Positions 1-9,830 of a stretch of DNA of 64,000 nt are shown here, piece by piece. Both the position numbers and the translations under genes were made by a program. The stretch comes from Agarophyton chilense (Eukaryota; Rhodophyta; Florideophyceae; Gracilariales; Gracilariaceae). Position 1 is the stretch's first letter, and every line of letters starts with the position of its first letter. The notes below the pieces were generated by a model. That model saw only the letters and a program-made list of their open reading frames with translations. It searched no databases and was not told the DNA's origin. The stretch lies in NCBI GenBank assembly GCA_030374765.1, contig JARGXX010000071.1:434001-498000 (forward strand), written 5' to 3'.

Positions 1-46
1 GGATTCGCGTTCGGCGACACGCTGTCGTACGCCAATCCAGGCGGAC

Positions 47-412
47 ATGCCGTATGTCCGTTGTAAGGGGGAAGCAGAGTACCAGTTCAGGGTAAAAAAA
101 CTGCTTTCGGACCTATACGTGGACTTCATTTCGCCTCACCTAAGCTTTCCTCTGGCAGGTCGCAACCTCCTGGCGCTCATGTGTTTCAGACCACCGTACG
201 ACAGCCTGTTTTGGATGTCCAAGAGGGTCTATTGGAACGAAATGAATGATTCTGATGGTCGTTCACGTCAATCCCTGGATTTTTTCTTCTGCTCGCACCA
301 AGTGGAGTTTCACGACATGGGCGGGACAGGCATCCTCCGCAGTACCTGTCGCTTCACCGCGCGGATGATAACTAATGGGCTGTCTACTGGCGTATATCGC
401 CGGTCTCTTTGA
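47..412 (+). CDS. Unidentified 121-aa protein
   Basis: An ATG-started reading frame of 121 codons with no family I recognise. It is fairly rich in aromatic residues (phenylalanine and tyrosine near residues 13-60) and shows no clear signal peptide or catalytic motif. Its stop lies at 410-412, and the next plus-strand frame is open immediately afterwards, so the two may be parts of one split or decayed gene. A minus-strand frame is open across part of the same stretch (about 310-741), so coding on this strand is not certain. It lies beside the 3' side of Gypsy element A and may itself belong to a transposon. Function is unknown. Confidence 0.3.
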   Translation: MPYVRCKGEAEYQFRVKKLLSDLYVDFISPHLSFPLAGRNLLALMCFRPPYDSLFWMSKRVYWNEMNDSDGRSRQSLDFFFCSHQVEFHDMGGTGILRSTCRFTARMITNGLSTGVYRRSL

Positions 413-519
413 TTCCCACGTCGTCCATAGTGGCTTATTCCTCGTCTCAACATATTGGCGATGACAATGACCGAAGGTCTCGGTTGTCCTGGCAGGTATT
501 CTTCGTTGAGATCGGCGTG

Positions 520-1743
520 ATGTCCCTTATGGCCTTCTTGGATTCCGCGAAATACGGAGTACGTGGTAGTGTTCGTTCGGATGATTGGAGGGTATGGCAC
601 AACGAGAACATACCCGGTCCTAAAGGTCGTCCAATCCCGCTTCGGGACACCTTGATCCGTTTCTTTAGAAACATAGGCATCCAGAATATCGTCAGTGGGA
701 TCCACTTCGCCTTCGGGGAGACCGAGACCCTTTTGGATCATATCCTACAGGTAGAGTGGAGCAGGACTCCCGGGTTCCTTTGGTTTGGTCACGATACCAA
801 CTCGTTCTCGCCAATTCCGCTGCATCCGCAGGGTCGATATGAAAATGGGGCCTATCCCGCCAAGCCTTTTAGGAGCCAGCCAGCGGAAATCACGAGGCTT
901 CATGTGCCTGAATATTACCCAAAGAACAGTAGGTTTGATTCCCTATGCTTGAAGCCTGATATGGAGGCCACGCCGTTGGTTCCTGCTGGTATGTCCGATA
1001 GAGAGGCCTTAGGTGAAGATCCCTTCCTCATACCCGTGGAGATCGTCAATCCTCCGGTCGAGTTCAATGCTGTGTTGCCGACCGCCTCCCCTTCTCCAGC
1101 TCCTCCATGCGCTACTCCTCGGGATGAACTCTCATATGAGCCTCTCGTAGCCCATGTGGACCTACTTCCCGGAGAGTTTACTGTCGGAGCTGCTGGTTCT
1201 GGAGGTGATTCAATGGCTCAGACGCCAACTGTGGGCGTGGAAATCGCCCCGTACTCTCCATCGCAGCATTTTACCGCATTGGTCACGGCTGCAGCCGCAT
1301 ATATCCGTCGTGTCTGCCGTACCGTTGGTATTACTGCCTCGATGGACATTGCGACACTCCTAATGGAAGCTTGCTTTTGGGCGCTTTGCTCGGCGCACTT
1401 CGCCTCGACTAGACAGCCGGGGGAATATCTGAAGACCGCTATAGTCAATCTCCTGCACCAGAATTCACAAATGCTTTCCCAGAGGGTTACTGCCGACTTG
1501 GATGCCCGGTATGGTCTAAATATGAGCGACCGGGAGGCCTCCGAGGCAGGCGATAGTTCATCAAGTGAATATCACCGAAGAAGCGTGATCGGTTCGCTGG
1601 TGCTAGTCCTATTGGTACTGTGGGTTCCTGGGGTTATCCGAGCCCCAGTTTCGCTCCTGCAGGTTCCAATGAGAACGATGGGGCTACCCTTGCACCGCCC
1701 TAGTGAGCCCCGTTGGTGTTCGGAGAGCTTTCGTGAACCTTGA
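520..1743 (+). CDS. Unidentified 407-aa protein
   Basis: A long plus-strand frame, open from about 409. The first ATG is at 520 and gives about 407 codons. The middle is proline-rich (residues about 190-230, in genome about 1,080-1,130). An alanine-rich, possibly helical region follows at about 1,270-1,420. A serine/acidic stretch precedes a hydrophobic run (about 1,590-1,650) that could be a membrane segment near the C-terminus. No family is recognised. It directly follows another unknown frame on the same strand and faces Gypsy element A tail to tail. A transposon-borne protein is as likely as a host protein. The main support is length, since the opposite strand is poorly open over the second half. 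Confidence 0.4.
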   Translation: MSLMAFLDSAKYGVRGSVRSDDWRVWHNENIPGPKGRPIPLRDTLIRFFRNIGIQNIVSGIHFAFGETETLLDHILQVEWSRTPGFLWFGHDTNSFSPIPLHPQGRYENGAYPAKPFRSQPAEITRLHVPEYYPKNSRFDSLCLKPDMEATPLVPAGMSDREALGEDPFLIPVEIVNPPVEFNAVLPTASPSPAPPCATPRDELSYEPLVAHVDLLPGEFTVGAAGSGGDSMAQTPTVGVEIAPYSPSQHFTALVTAAAAYIRRVCRTVGITASMDIATLLMEACFWALCSAHFASTRQPGEYLKTAIVNLLHQNSQMLSQRVTADLDARYGLNMSDREASEAGDSSSSEYHRRSVIGSLVLVLLVLWVPGVIRAPVSLLQVPMRTMGLPLHRPSEPRWCSESFREP

Positions 1744-2029
1744 GCTCATGGCGAGGGGTATTAAAACTCTGTTTGTTAGTCAAATATATTATTTTTGTGC
1801 TTTCTTAAAGGAAATCCTGTATTCCTTCAAGTGTGCGTGCCCCCGGACGCCTTCCGAACCTTGGGAGCTTTCTCAGGTCTTCGTCAGGTGTCGCCTGAGG
1901 ACTGACGTTGTCCCCTGATGCGGGAGCAATGGCGGACCGTCATGTCAGGAGGCGTATCGAGAGGCGTTTAGGGAGGCTTTTTGGTATTATTCGGGCCAAT
2001 GGTTGCCTCCTCCTGAAAGCTGCGCTCCG
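1744..2029. other. Non-coding stretch, possible 3' LTR remnant of Gypsy A
   Basis: No convincing reading frame. On the minus strand it follows the chromodomain-like tail of Gypsy element A and a purine-rich tract (about 2,005-2,020), so this is where a 3' LTR should lie. I could not find a second copy in the window to fix its ends. Confidence 0.25.
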
Positions 2030-3882
2030 CTGCAGATTATGCGCCAATAACGGGCGATAGAATGAGCTGGAATGGTTTTAGGCTCTTACCAAGTGTCTTC
2101 ATTGGGAGTATAGCAAAACAAACGTACGCGATAGCGCATAATCCCATTTTCTCCTCGACCGGCGGAAATAATTCGTTCAATACCCTATTCATGTTGATTT
2201 CCCTCCTCCGGAAGTAGAGTTTGGTCCAGAGGGGCGAATCCATTAGAGTGGTTTGGAAGAGATGGGTCATTGTCATGGGCATTGACTAATGGATCTATGG
2301 GAACAGTCGGGTCCGCGGATATTGCCTTAAGAGCTGTGGGTACCTGAGCCTCAACCTTAGGTCTTGGTGATTCCGTTGGGTCACAAGGCTTGGACTTTGG
2401 TGGTCAGGAGGAGCTGGGAGCTTGTGTCACCCGATCAATAGATACATCGTCCTGTAGGCCGTCACTTATTATAGTAATTGTGTGATCATTGGCCTTAAGG
2501 ACTTTATTTGGTCCCGTAGAGCGGGGTAAGAGCTTCCGCGTATTGTCCTCGAGTTCCTCACTTTCTATCGGCGGGCGGTCCAGGTAAACCAAGACTCCTT
2601 TCCCAAAGATCGGTGTGTTCCAAACGGCTTTGTCTAAATTGATCTTATAGCGCCGTTGGGCTTTGGCTAGTACAGTTTTGGCCGATTGGAGAATACGGTC
2701 AATGCGTCGGCGCGAGTAGTGCTTCGCTTGGGTCGGAGTGATTCCTTCGCTTATGTCCTGGGGTATGATCGATTCCTGAAGGTCAACAGCTATCGGCGGC
2801 GGCGCTCTCGTTAGCGTTAAGTCGAAAGGCGTTGTCCCTGTGGAAGCGTGTCCTTGAGTGTTGTAGGCGCAATCCAGAGGCTCAACGTATTCGTCCCAGT
2901 CCAATTGGTTCTCCGATACGTAGTGTGCCCATCGGTCCAGAAGGGTACGGTTGAAGTGTTCGGCTTGGCCATTGGTTTGCGGGTGGTTTGCCGGTGTGGT
3001 TACATGTTTGATACCTAAGGTAGCATAAAAATGCGAAAAGAATTTGGACACAAACTGGCTGCCACTGTCCATAAAGAGGTAGAGTGGCATGCAATAAGAA
3101 TATACCCATTGGGACAAGAATACCGTGGCAGCAACCGTAGCTGTTGTCTTTCCTATAGGTAGGGCTCGGGTAGGTTAGGTAAACCTATCGGTTAATACCA
3201 AGACAAACCGTTTCCCATGAGACGAATTGGGCAAAGGTCCCAGTATTTCCATTGCGACAAGTTCCGTCGGACTTGCGGCCGGGAAGGTTTTCAATTTGGC
3301 CTTATGGTTGGTGCAAGACTTTTGGATTTGTGCGAAAGAAGTGCCATTCCGTGCGGTTTTCCATAGGTTCTGCGCCATCAGTGGCCAGTAGAAGAACTTC
3401 CTTAGGGTCTGGTACATTCGCCGGCCTCCAGCGTGACCAGCCAAGAGAGGCAAATGGGCGAGGTATGGGAGTCGCATCCCCGGTGACCTTGATACTACCT
3501 GTTGAAGTGAGCAATCCAGTATTGAGCGGCGACGCAGTAGCCCGAATAAGTCGTAGTAGAATAAGCATCTAGGGGTTCTTACCAATCGGGCTTTTTCCTT
3601 GCAGTACTCTTCTTCTACCTGAGCCTGTAGGAGTTTCTCAATAGTTTTGAGGAGGAGCTCTTTTTCCTCTGGGGTTATTGCATTAACCTGAGGTGTTGTC
3701 GAACTGGGTGGTACTGCCTCCCAGTCAAACAAGTAGACTCCATTCTCCTTTACCTCAGGATCATCCACTTTGACCATACCCATAAGGTTATCCGTTTCCG
3801 TATTATCATGAGGTCCATCATCTGTGAAGGGAGTAGGAATGAGGTCATGCAATGGCATGTCATCAGTTCCAGCGGTTTTCAT
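2030..3882 (-). pseudogene. Gypsy A integrase and chromodomain-like tail
   Basis: Contains the integrase zinc-binding and catalytic-core regions. The core includes a D-S-G-S-Q-F stretch and an N-G-Q-A-E signature as in Ty3/Gypsy integrases. A C-terminal region with the LLPRSTGP type of wording, common in fungal and oomycete Gypsy elements, follows. Downstream, at about 2.03-2.16 kb, there is wording of the type YTPNEDTW...IARYW, which resembles the end of a chromodomain. Known chromodomain Gypsy elements (chromoviruses) use this domain to guide insertion into heterochromatin. This part is fossil. Confidence 0.7.
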
Positions 3883-5497
3883 TCGCTAGAAGGCATCTGC
3901 GGCCCGGTGCTTGGTGCTTGATGCCTGGCCTATAGGGTATATCATAGTCATTATCTGACAGCCTAGTGAACCAACGAGCGAGGCGACTTGATGCATAGGT
4001 CATATTGAGTAACCAGCGGAGTGAAACGTGGTCTATCCTAATGGTGACCCTAGTTCCCTCGAGATATTGTCGGAGTGTTACAGCAGACCATACGATGGCC
4101 ATACATTCCTTTTCGGTAGTACTGTAGTTTCGCTCCGCGCTGGTGAGCGTTCTGTTCCAGTATCCAATAGGTCGATAATCCTTTGGTGCATCTTGTTCCT
4201 GTAGCATTGCACATCCCGCTTGGACATCAGAGGCGTCTGTGTCCAAGACGAACGGCCTATTGAGTTTTGGTAAAGCCAGTATAGCTGGGTTCAGCAATTT
4301 TTTCTTTTGGGGTTTGAAATTACTGGTAGTAGTCCTTGGTTATGTCCTAAATTCCGAAGGTGTTCCCTTCTTCAACATTGCATTGAAAGGGGCCGAGATT
4401 TTAGCAAATCACTGGACTAACAGTCGGTAGATATTGCACAAGCTCAAAAAGGATCGTAGTTTCGTGTGGATTCTGGGAGTTTTAGCCCGGGAGATCGCAT
4501 TTGTGGTCTGTTTGGCTACCTTTAACTTTCCTGGGAGGACGACGTGACCGAGATAGTCCACTAAGGCATGAAATAAGGCGCATTTGCGGAGTTTCAGTGT
4601 CACTCCAGCGTTCTGTAGAATTGTTAGCATTGTCCTCACGTGGTGATGGTGTTCCTTCACGGTTCGTAAGAAGATTATCACGTCATCTAAATAGACCCGG
4701 GCAAATTTCCATTTGACTCTGGACAGAATGATTTCAATTACCCGTTGGAAGGTCGCTGGCACTTTTTTTAAACCAAAGGGTATACGAGTAAATCTGAACA
4801 GATATCCATGGGTGGTGAAGGTTGTCAGCGCTCTCGCATCCTCAGCCAAAGGGATTTGCCAATATCCGGAATTAGCGAGTTGTGTAGTGAATACGGCTGC
4901 TTCACCTAAGTAATTTAGACAGTCATCCATACGGGGTCTCGGGTATGAGTCCCTCTTAGTTACTGCCTTCAGCTTCCTATTGTCGACACAGAACATGACG
5001 GAGCCATCCTTCTTACCCGCGAGGACAAGGAGACTTGCCCATTCTACTTGGTTCGGAGGCGCGGGCTCTATGACTTGAGCATTGCGCATCTTGTCCATCT
5101 GGTCGGCGACAATTACCCTAACCTTAAAAAATTTACGTTTTGGGTGCTGGAACCGTGGTCTAGCATCATCCTGAAGGTCAATGCGGTGTGTAGTTGTTCT
5201 GATTGTGCCCAATATACCTGACCACATGGCCTGGTATTCTCTGAGGAGACAAAGTACCTGGGGCCTATAAGATTCGAATTCTGCGACGATAACGACTGTC
5301 CCCTCCCAATAGTCGACGTTTTCGTCGGGAGTTGGCGTTGTAATGTTATCCATTTGGGCCTCCATAATGGACATAGGCGCAGGTAGTGTGATGCAAATCA
5401 CTCTACCTTTAGGTAACCGTACGGGTCTATCTCTGAAGTTGCTGATTGTGACCAAGAAGGGCCTGTTGGGGTGGATGTCCATTACTCCATTAGCCAT
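3863..5497 (-). pseudogene. Gypsy A reverse transcriptase and RNase H
   Basis: The RT region shows the fingers and palm wording of Ty3/Gypsy enzymes, including the FCVDNRKLN-like box, the IPFGLK box and ARVYLDDVI around the active site. The RNase H region contains the LDTDASD and TEKECMAIVW boxes typical of Ty3/Gypsy. Such a protein copies element RNA into DNA in cytoplasmic particles. Here it is a fossil within a broken element. Confidence 0.85.
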
Positions 5498-5608
5498 TAA
5501 GTTAAGGTGCTTCAGGACCGTTTTTGGATGGTTCTAAATCGTTACGAGACCTGAGGACTGGGAATGGACCGATACAGCGATTTGGATCACCTAGGGTATC
5601 GTTATGGC

Positions 5609-6181
5609 CTATGACAGGCAAACCTTATTAGACTTCACGTTTTCGGAGACAACCGCTTGTTTGCGGATAACTTCTGGCCCTGGGGCGGAACCAGTTATGG
5701 AGATGGAAGGTGCACGGTAGAATGCGACTTTCCTAAACCCTGGATAAATGGCCTTAATGTATCGATCGAGAAAGGAGGTCCCTAGGATTTCTTCAGCGCC
5801 CAAGTTCGGACATATAAGGAACCACTTAGGGACTTTGAATTTTTTGAACTGGAGTTAAAGTTGTACTATCCCTGTAATGTCCATTGGTCTACGTGATGCA
5901 TTGGTAATCCTGGCGATCTTCCTTGCCTGAACGAAATCTTGGCAACCCAGTAGGAGTAGCTTAGGATGAACCAAGTTGGGACCAGGGCCTGTGTCCGATA
6001 CGGCTATGGTCACTCGAGAGTTGTTGGAATGAAGTCCCACGGCAACACAAACTTTGTAATTCTCTTTCCTGAGGATACAGACAGGGTCGTTACTGTGTTC
6101 CAATTCCGGTTCATCCTGAGTGGTCCATTCTGGGTGGTTTTTTTTGGGAGATGAAGAGCTCCTTGGCTCAAAACCGTCCAA
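5609..6181 (-). pseudogene. Gypsy A protease region
   Basis: A retropepsin-like stretch with a DTG-type active-site box in the expected position between gag and RT. It is followed by LGTSFLDRY wording, like the downstream G-x-x-F/W-L part of retroviral-type proteases. Fossil, with moderate support. Confidence 0.5.
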
Positions 6182-6615
6182 TTGGTTGAGGCAGGGGCTT
6201 TAAGAGGGAGAATTTGCCTCGCGTTGACCCTCTAAGAGTTTTCCGATGGGGTTTCCGTTTCTTCCTAAGGATAAGATTCCTCTTCGTGGTCGTCCGTGTG
6301 TTCTACAATGGTGTAGATCTGTGGGGCTTTGATCGAAGTATCCGTAGGCGTTGCATAGCGTGAACTTCCAGGGGTTCCTGTGGTTAGTTGCTGTGCCCTG
6401 TGATACATCACTTCGGATCTTCGCACCTGGTAATTCTCTTCCCTGAGGGCTAGGATGTTTTTTCATGCGTTTTCAGGTAGATACCTCGTGCAGTCACAAG
6501 GTTGGGCTATGGAAAGGAAGAGGAAGCAAGCCCTTGGGGAGCGAATAAAAACGTCCTTGTGGGGCTGAAAGGGAGGATACTTGGGCGTAGGTGGTCCAGT
6601 GGTCGCTTTAGCTCC

Positions 6616-7985
6616 CTAGGAGGTATATGATTGTGGTCCAGACGGAGGAGTACTGAATTTGACCGGGAGGACATCTCCCGAGTCGGCATAATGAATTGAT
6701 GATTCCATGTCCAATTTTTTGGAGCTAGCTAAATGGGCTTGGCTGGGTTTACGCAATGGGGCTGCGTGTCCTCGTGATAAGTCAGCATTCAGCCTGGAAG
6801 TCCTCGAGGGTTTGCCATCACCCTCTGCATAAGTAACGAGCACTCGGAAGGAGAACTTTGGGGTTTTCGTGTGGTAGTTGCGGACATGTGTCCGAATGTC
6901 AGGGAGTAATCCCGTGGTGAAGTGACGATTGAGCCGACCTTCGGGGAATACATTTCCAAATCGGGAAGCCTTCTTCCATAGGTCGTCTGCGAATGCCCAT
7001 TCGGTCATGTTGGAGCTCTGCCTAAAGGAGATTACATCCTGGTGGTCATCCATTATAATTTCATCCGTGGCGTAAATTTCCAGGAGGTGATGAAAAACCT
7101 GAGGGTATGACCTGAGGAGCTCACGGTCTTGAGCATTCACGAGGTCAGTTGTGCCAGATATCTTCGAAAACACTCGGTCACGCGCCTGTCCTGTGAGGAA
7201 TAAATGGAAAACGTACACAGTGGCGCCCTCGTGGATGCCGTTCTGAGCACAGGCCGTACGATCCAACTGGGAAACCTAAAGACGGCAATGTGATCGGAAC
7301 CATAAAACATGTCCGTGATGGTTTGTTGCATCCGTTTGGCCCACTTGGCCACTCTTCGAGCCACCGATCCAGAATATTTCGCGGACCTGTCGGCCAGCCA
7401 ACAATTCCGGTAGTCTATAACCTTAAGGAAAAGATCGTTTGTGGTTGTCAGTGGTTGGGGGCCTCGAACGGCAGCCTCATCCACTTCCGAGTCGGTCGTT
7501 TCGGTCAATGCCGATTGGGGATCACTCGTGTCCGAATGGTCTCTTGTTTTTCTCCTTCTGTTCTTCTTTCTCCTGCGGGTGGTTCTTTTCTTTCCAGCGG
7601 AATAGGGACCTAAAGGATCGATCTCTCTATCAGATCCAATGGAGCCGTAAGGTCGCTGTACCTCATATTGTCCTTTGGGTCGAGCAATATGTCTCTCTTC
7701 TGGACGCGGAGCCTCTCTTCTGCTTCATGATTGTCCTTCCATTGTATTTTCCTGACGGTGTTCGCGGCGAGGGCCGTGTAATACCGCCACTCCTGGGGGT
7801 TTGGTAGGGGTTTGCCATATAAAAGCCGGATTGTTGACTTGTGGAGTGGTCCTAGGGACCCTGTTACCTGTCTGGCTGGTGACTGCCCCTCGGACGGCCT
7901 GATTGAGGGAGTCTAAGAATAGCTCAGGCTCCATGACCTTGGGGAAGATTCGCGTGACGAGGTAATCCATATGGCGCAATCTCAC
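6616..7985 (-). pseudogene. Gypsy A gag region
   Basis: The predicted peptides carry gag-type wording, for example AVFRF followed by FLTGQARDRVFSKI. These resemble capsid regions of Ty3/Gypsy elements of fungi and oomycetes. The order on the minus strand (gag before protease and RT) supports the assignment. Fossil. Confidence 0.6.
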
Positions 7986-8365
7986 GGATACAATTGGACT
8001 TTGGAAAAGGGAAGGTGAGGCATATTGAACTTAGACATCACCATGTTCTGGAGGCTGTCAGTAAAGATGTCATTGTAATTCATCACGTTTCTTCTGAACA
8101 AAACCGCGCCGACATATTTACAAAGTCTCTGATTGGAGACCTCTTCATGTCACATCGAACGTTTCTCCTTGTTGCTCCCGTAGCGGTCGAAGAAAGATCT
8201 CAGTGGCCTTTGTATTTGTACGTATATTTGAATTTTATCATTTCTTGTTTACGTGACTATAGCTTGCTTTTGTATTTGAAAATGTTTACGTAAGCATACT
8301 TTTTTACTTTCTTATGCTTACGTGTTCTCCTCTTTGAGTATAAAGAGAAGACTACTGGTGGTTTC
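7986..8365 (+). mobile_element. Copia fragment: 3' end of RNase H plus LTR-side sequence
   Basis: A plus-strand frame at about 7,994-8,293 reads like the C-terminal end of a Ty1/Copia RNase H: RHIELRHHHVLEAV followed by a histidine/valine stretch and RADIFTKSL. That ADIFTK box is a hallmark of the end of Copia polyproteins. AT-rich sequence follows, which would be LTR-side DNA. Everything upstream is replaced by Gypsy A and everything downstream is cut by Gypsy B at 8,366. This is a truncated fossil older than the Gypsy B insertion. Confidence 0.75.
8288..8323. repeat. 11-bp perfect inverted repeat (hairpin)
   Basis: ACGTAAGCATA at 8,288-8,298 is repeated in inverted form at 8,313-8,323 across a T-rich 14 nt loop. 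It lies just past the end of the Copia RNase H frame. It may be a terminator or 3'-end hairpin of the element, or part of its LTR. Confidence 0.5.
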
Positions 8366-8807
8366 TGTAGCACGCCAGCGCATTTCCATCACTTCCAGCA
8401 TTGAATTCACATGCTACACTGGCAATTCAATCGCTAGCAAGGCATTTAATTCGTCCGACCAATCACCGACCCTCTTGCCGGCTTGCGTCCTCCGAAGGGA
8501 CCTCTGCTCAACCGCGGCCATACGTCCTCTGATCGGACCTCTGTGCCACCAAGTCAGCCTCCCTTGCACCTGTACTTCTTGGCTACTGATCGCTTATAAG
8601 TAACAGAGCCAGCTACTCGGGAAGGTCAGCTAAAAAGCCGAACGACTTCCCGCGACTACCGGCTACTACTGCATGGTGGAGGAGTGTCGTAGCCAGTAAG
8701 GGAAGTCCGCAAGATCAAGAATTCTACCATCGCGTACTTGGGGTCGCCCTGCAAGTACAACCGCAAGCGAAGCATCGTAAACTGAGCTGTGTGTCCGTCG
8801 CTGGACA
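8366..8807 (+). repeat. Gypsy B 5' LTR
   Basis: About 442 bp, starting TGTAGC and ending near GGACA. It aligns along its length with the sequence starting at 13,632, apart from the insertion in the latter. Shared blocks include GAAGCATCGTA near the 3' end. Confidence 0.75.
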
Positions 8808-8929
8808 TAGAAAATTCTAAAGGGTTTACTCCGCGGATGAAAACGATCCAAACGCCGCGCACTTGCTCACCGCGTCGCTCACTCTTATCATTTGATTCAA
8901 TCCGTCGTCGTGCAACTGATCAAGCACCA

Positions 8930-9583
8930 ATGGGGCACTCCGAAACCTCCAACGACGTGCAGTCATTATCGACTGGTGCTGTCTCCGTGTTCGCTCTGAT
9001 CGCTGCGCCAGTGCTGCGCAGCGTTGATCCGATTCAAGTGGCCCGTTTTCTCAAGGAACGTGAGCGCTACGGGTTCGAAATCATTTCGAAACAAGTTGTA
9101 GTACCGTCGCTCAAATTGTTATCGTACACTGCGAGCATCGATCGATCTCTACTACGAAGTCTCTTCTACATCGAAAAGTTTGACAGAATCGCCCCTGCAG
9201 CAGCCTCCGCTTCCTATCTGAAAAGCGACAACAGTAAGTTATTCGTCCAGTCGCTTGTCTCCCGCGTCGATTCGTTGATCACCGAGTCGATGATCATCGA
9301 GAAGGCCTTAAAAAGTTTCTCTATGCCGACTAATATTGCTGATGCAGAAGCCCGCATCACGCGCTACTCTTCCGACTTCTTTGAACTCCTCGAAAGCGTT
9401 AATTGCGCTGATTTTCGAGAGAAGAACCCGAAGAAGGCCGTTTATATCTTCTCGCAGTGTCTGCAACCGGAAGTGCTGAAGCGCGAGATGCGGCGCCGCA
9501 TCTCATTTGATGACAGCCTCGGAAAGAATTTGAAGAATTTCATAACTCTCCTCCTCAGAAAAGCTGTCAACTGCCAAGTCTAG
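8930..9583 (+). pseudogene. Gypsy B gag region
   Basis: A long open stretch downstream of the 5' LTR. From the ATG at 8,930 it encodes a helical, charged protein with wording such as VDPIQVARFLKERERYGFE, like Gypsy gag proteins of oomycete type. It would form the particle shell. Part of a broken element. Confidence 0.6.
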
Positions 9584-9830
9584 GGCGTAGAAAGGAGGGA
9601 TTCGAAGAAGAAACCGACTTCGACGAAGACTGGAATTGGGAAAGACCCTTCATATAGAACCGATCGCGACAAAAGCGGAGCCAAATTAGGCACGACTTCT
9701 GATAACACGCCTCTGTGCCTTTGAGAAGAGCACAAAAAGAAGGGAATTCGCCATTACCTACGCAATTGCAGCAAATGCCCCAAGGACGTCAAGGGCAAGG
9801 TTTTAGAGCAGCATCGAGGCTCGAGCAAAT

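Larger units (their letters stand above)
2030..7985 (-). mobile_element. Gypsy element A (Ty3/Gypsy, chromodomain type), broken fossil
   Basis: On the minus strand the parts run in standard Ty3/Gypsy order: gag (about 7.99-6.6 kb), aspartic protease (about 6.2-5.6 kb), reverse transcriptase (about 5.5-4.4 kb), RNase H (about 4.3-3.9 kb), integrase (about 3.9-2.4 kb) and a chromodomain-like tail (about 2.2-2.03 kb). The RT shows the YLDD active-site box and the integrase region contains the NGQAE signature. The element is clearly broken, with roughly ten or more breaks, and is therefore old. No 5' LTR is visible, because its gag side abuts a Copia fragment at about 7.99 kb. The left end is inferred from the chromodomain-like tail. 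Confidence 0.85.
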
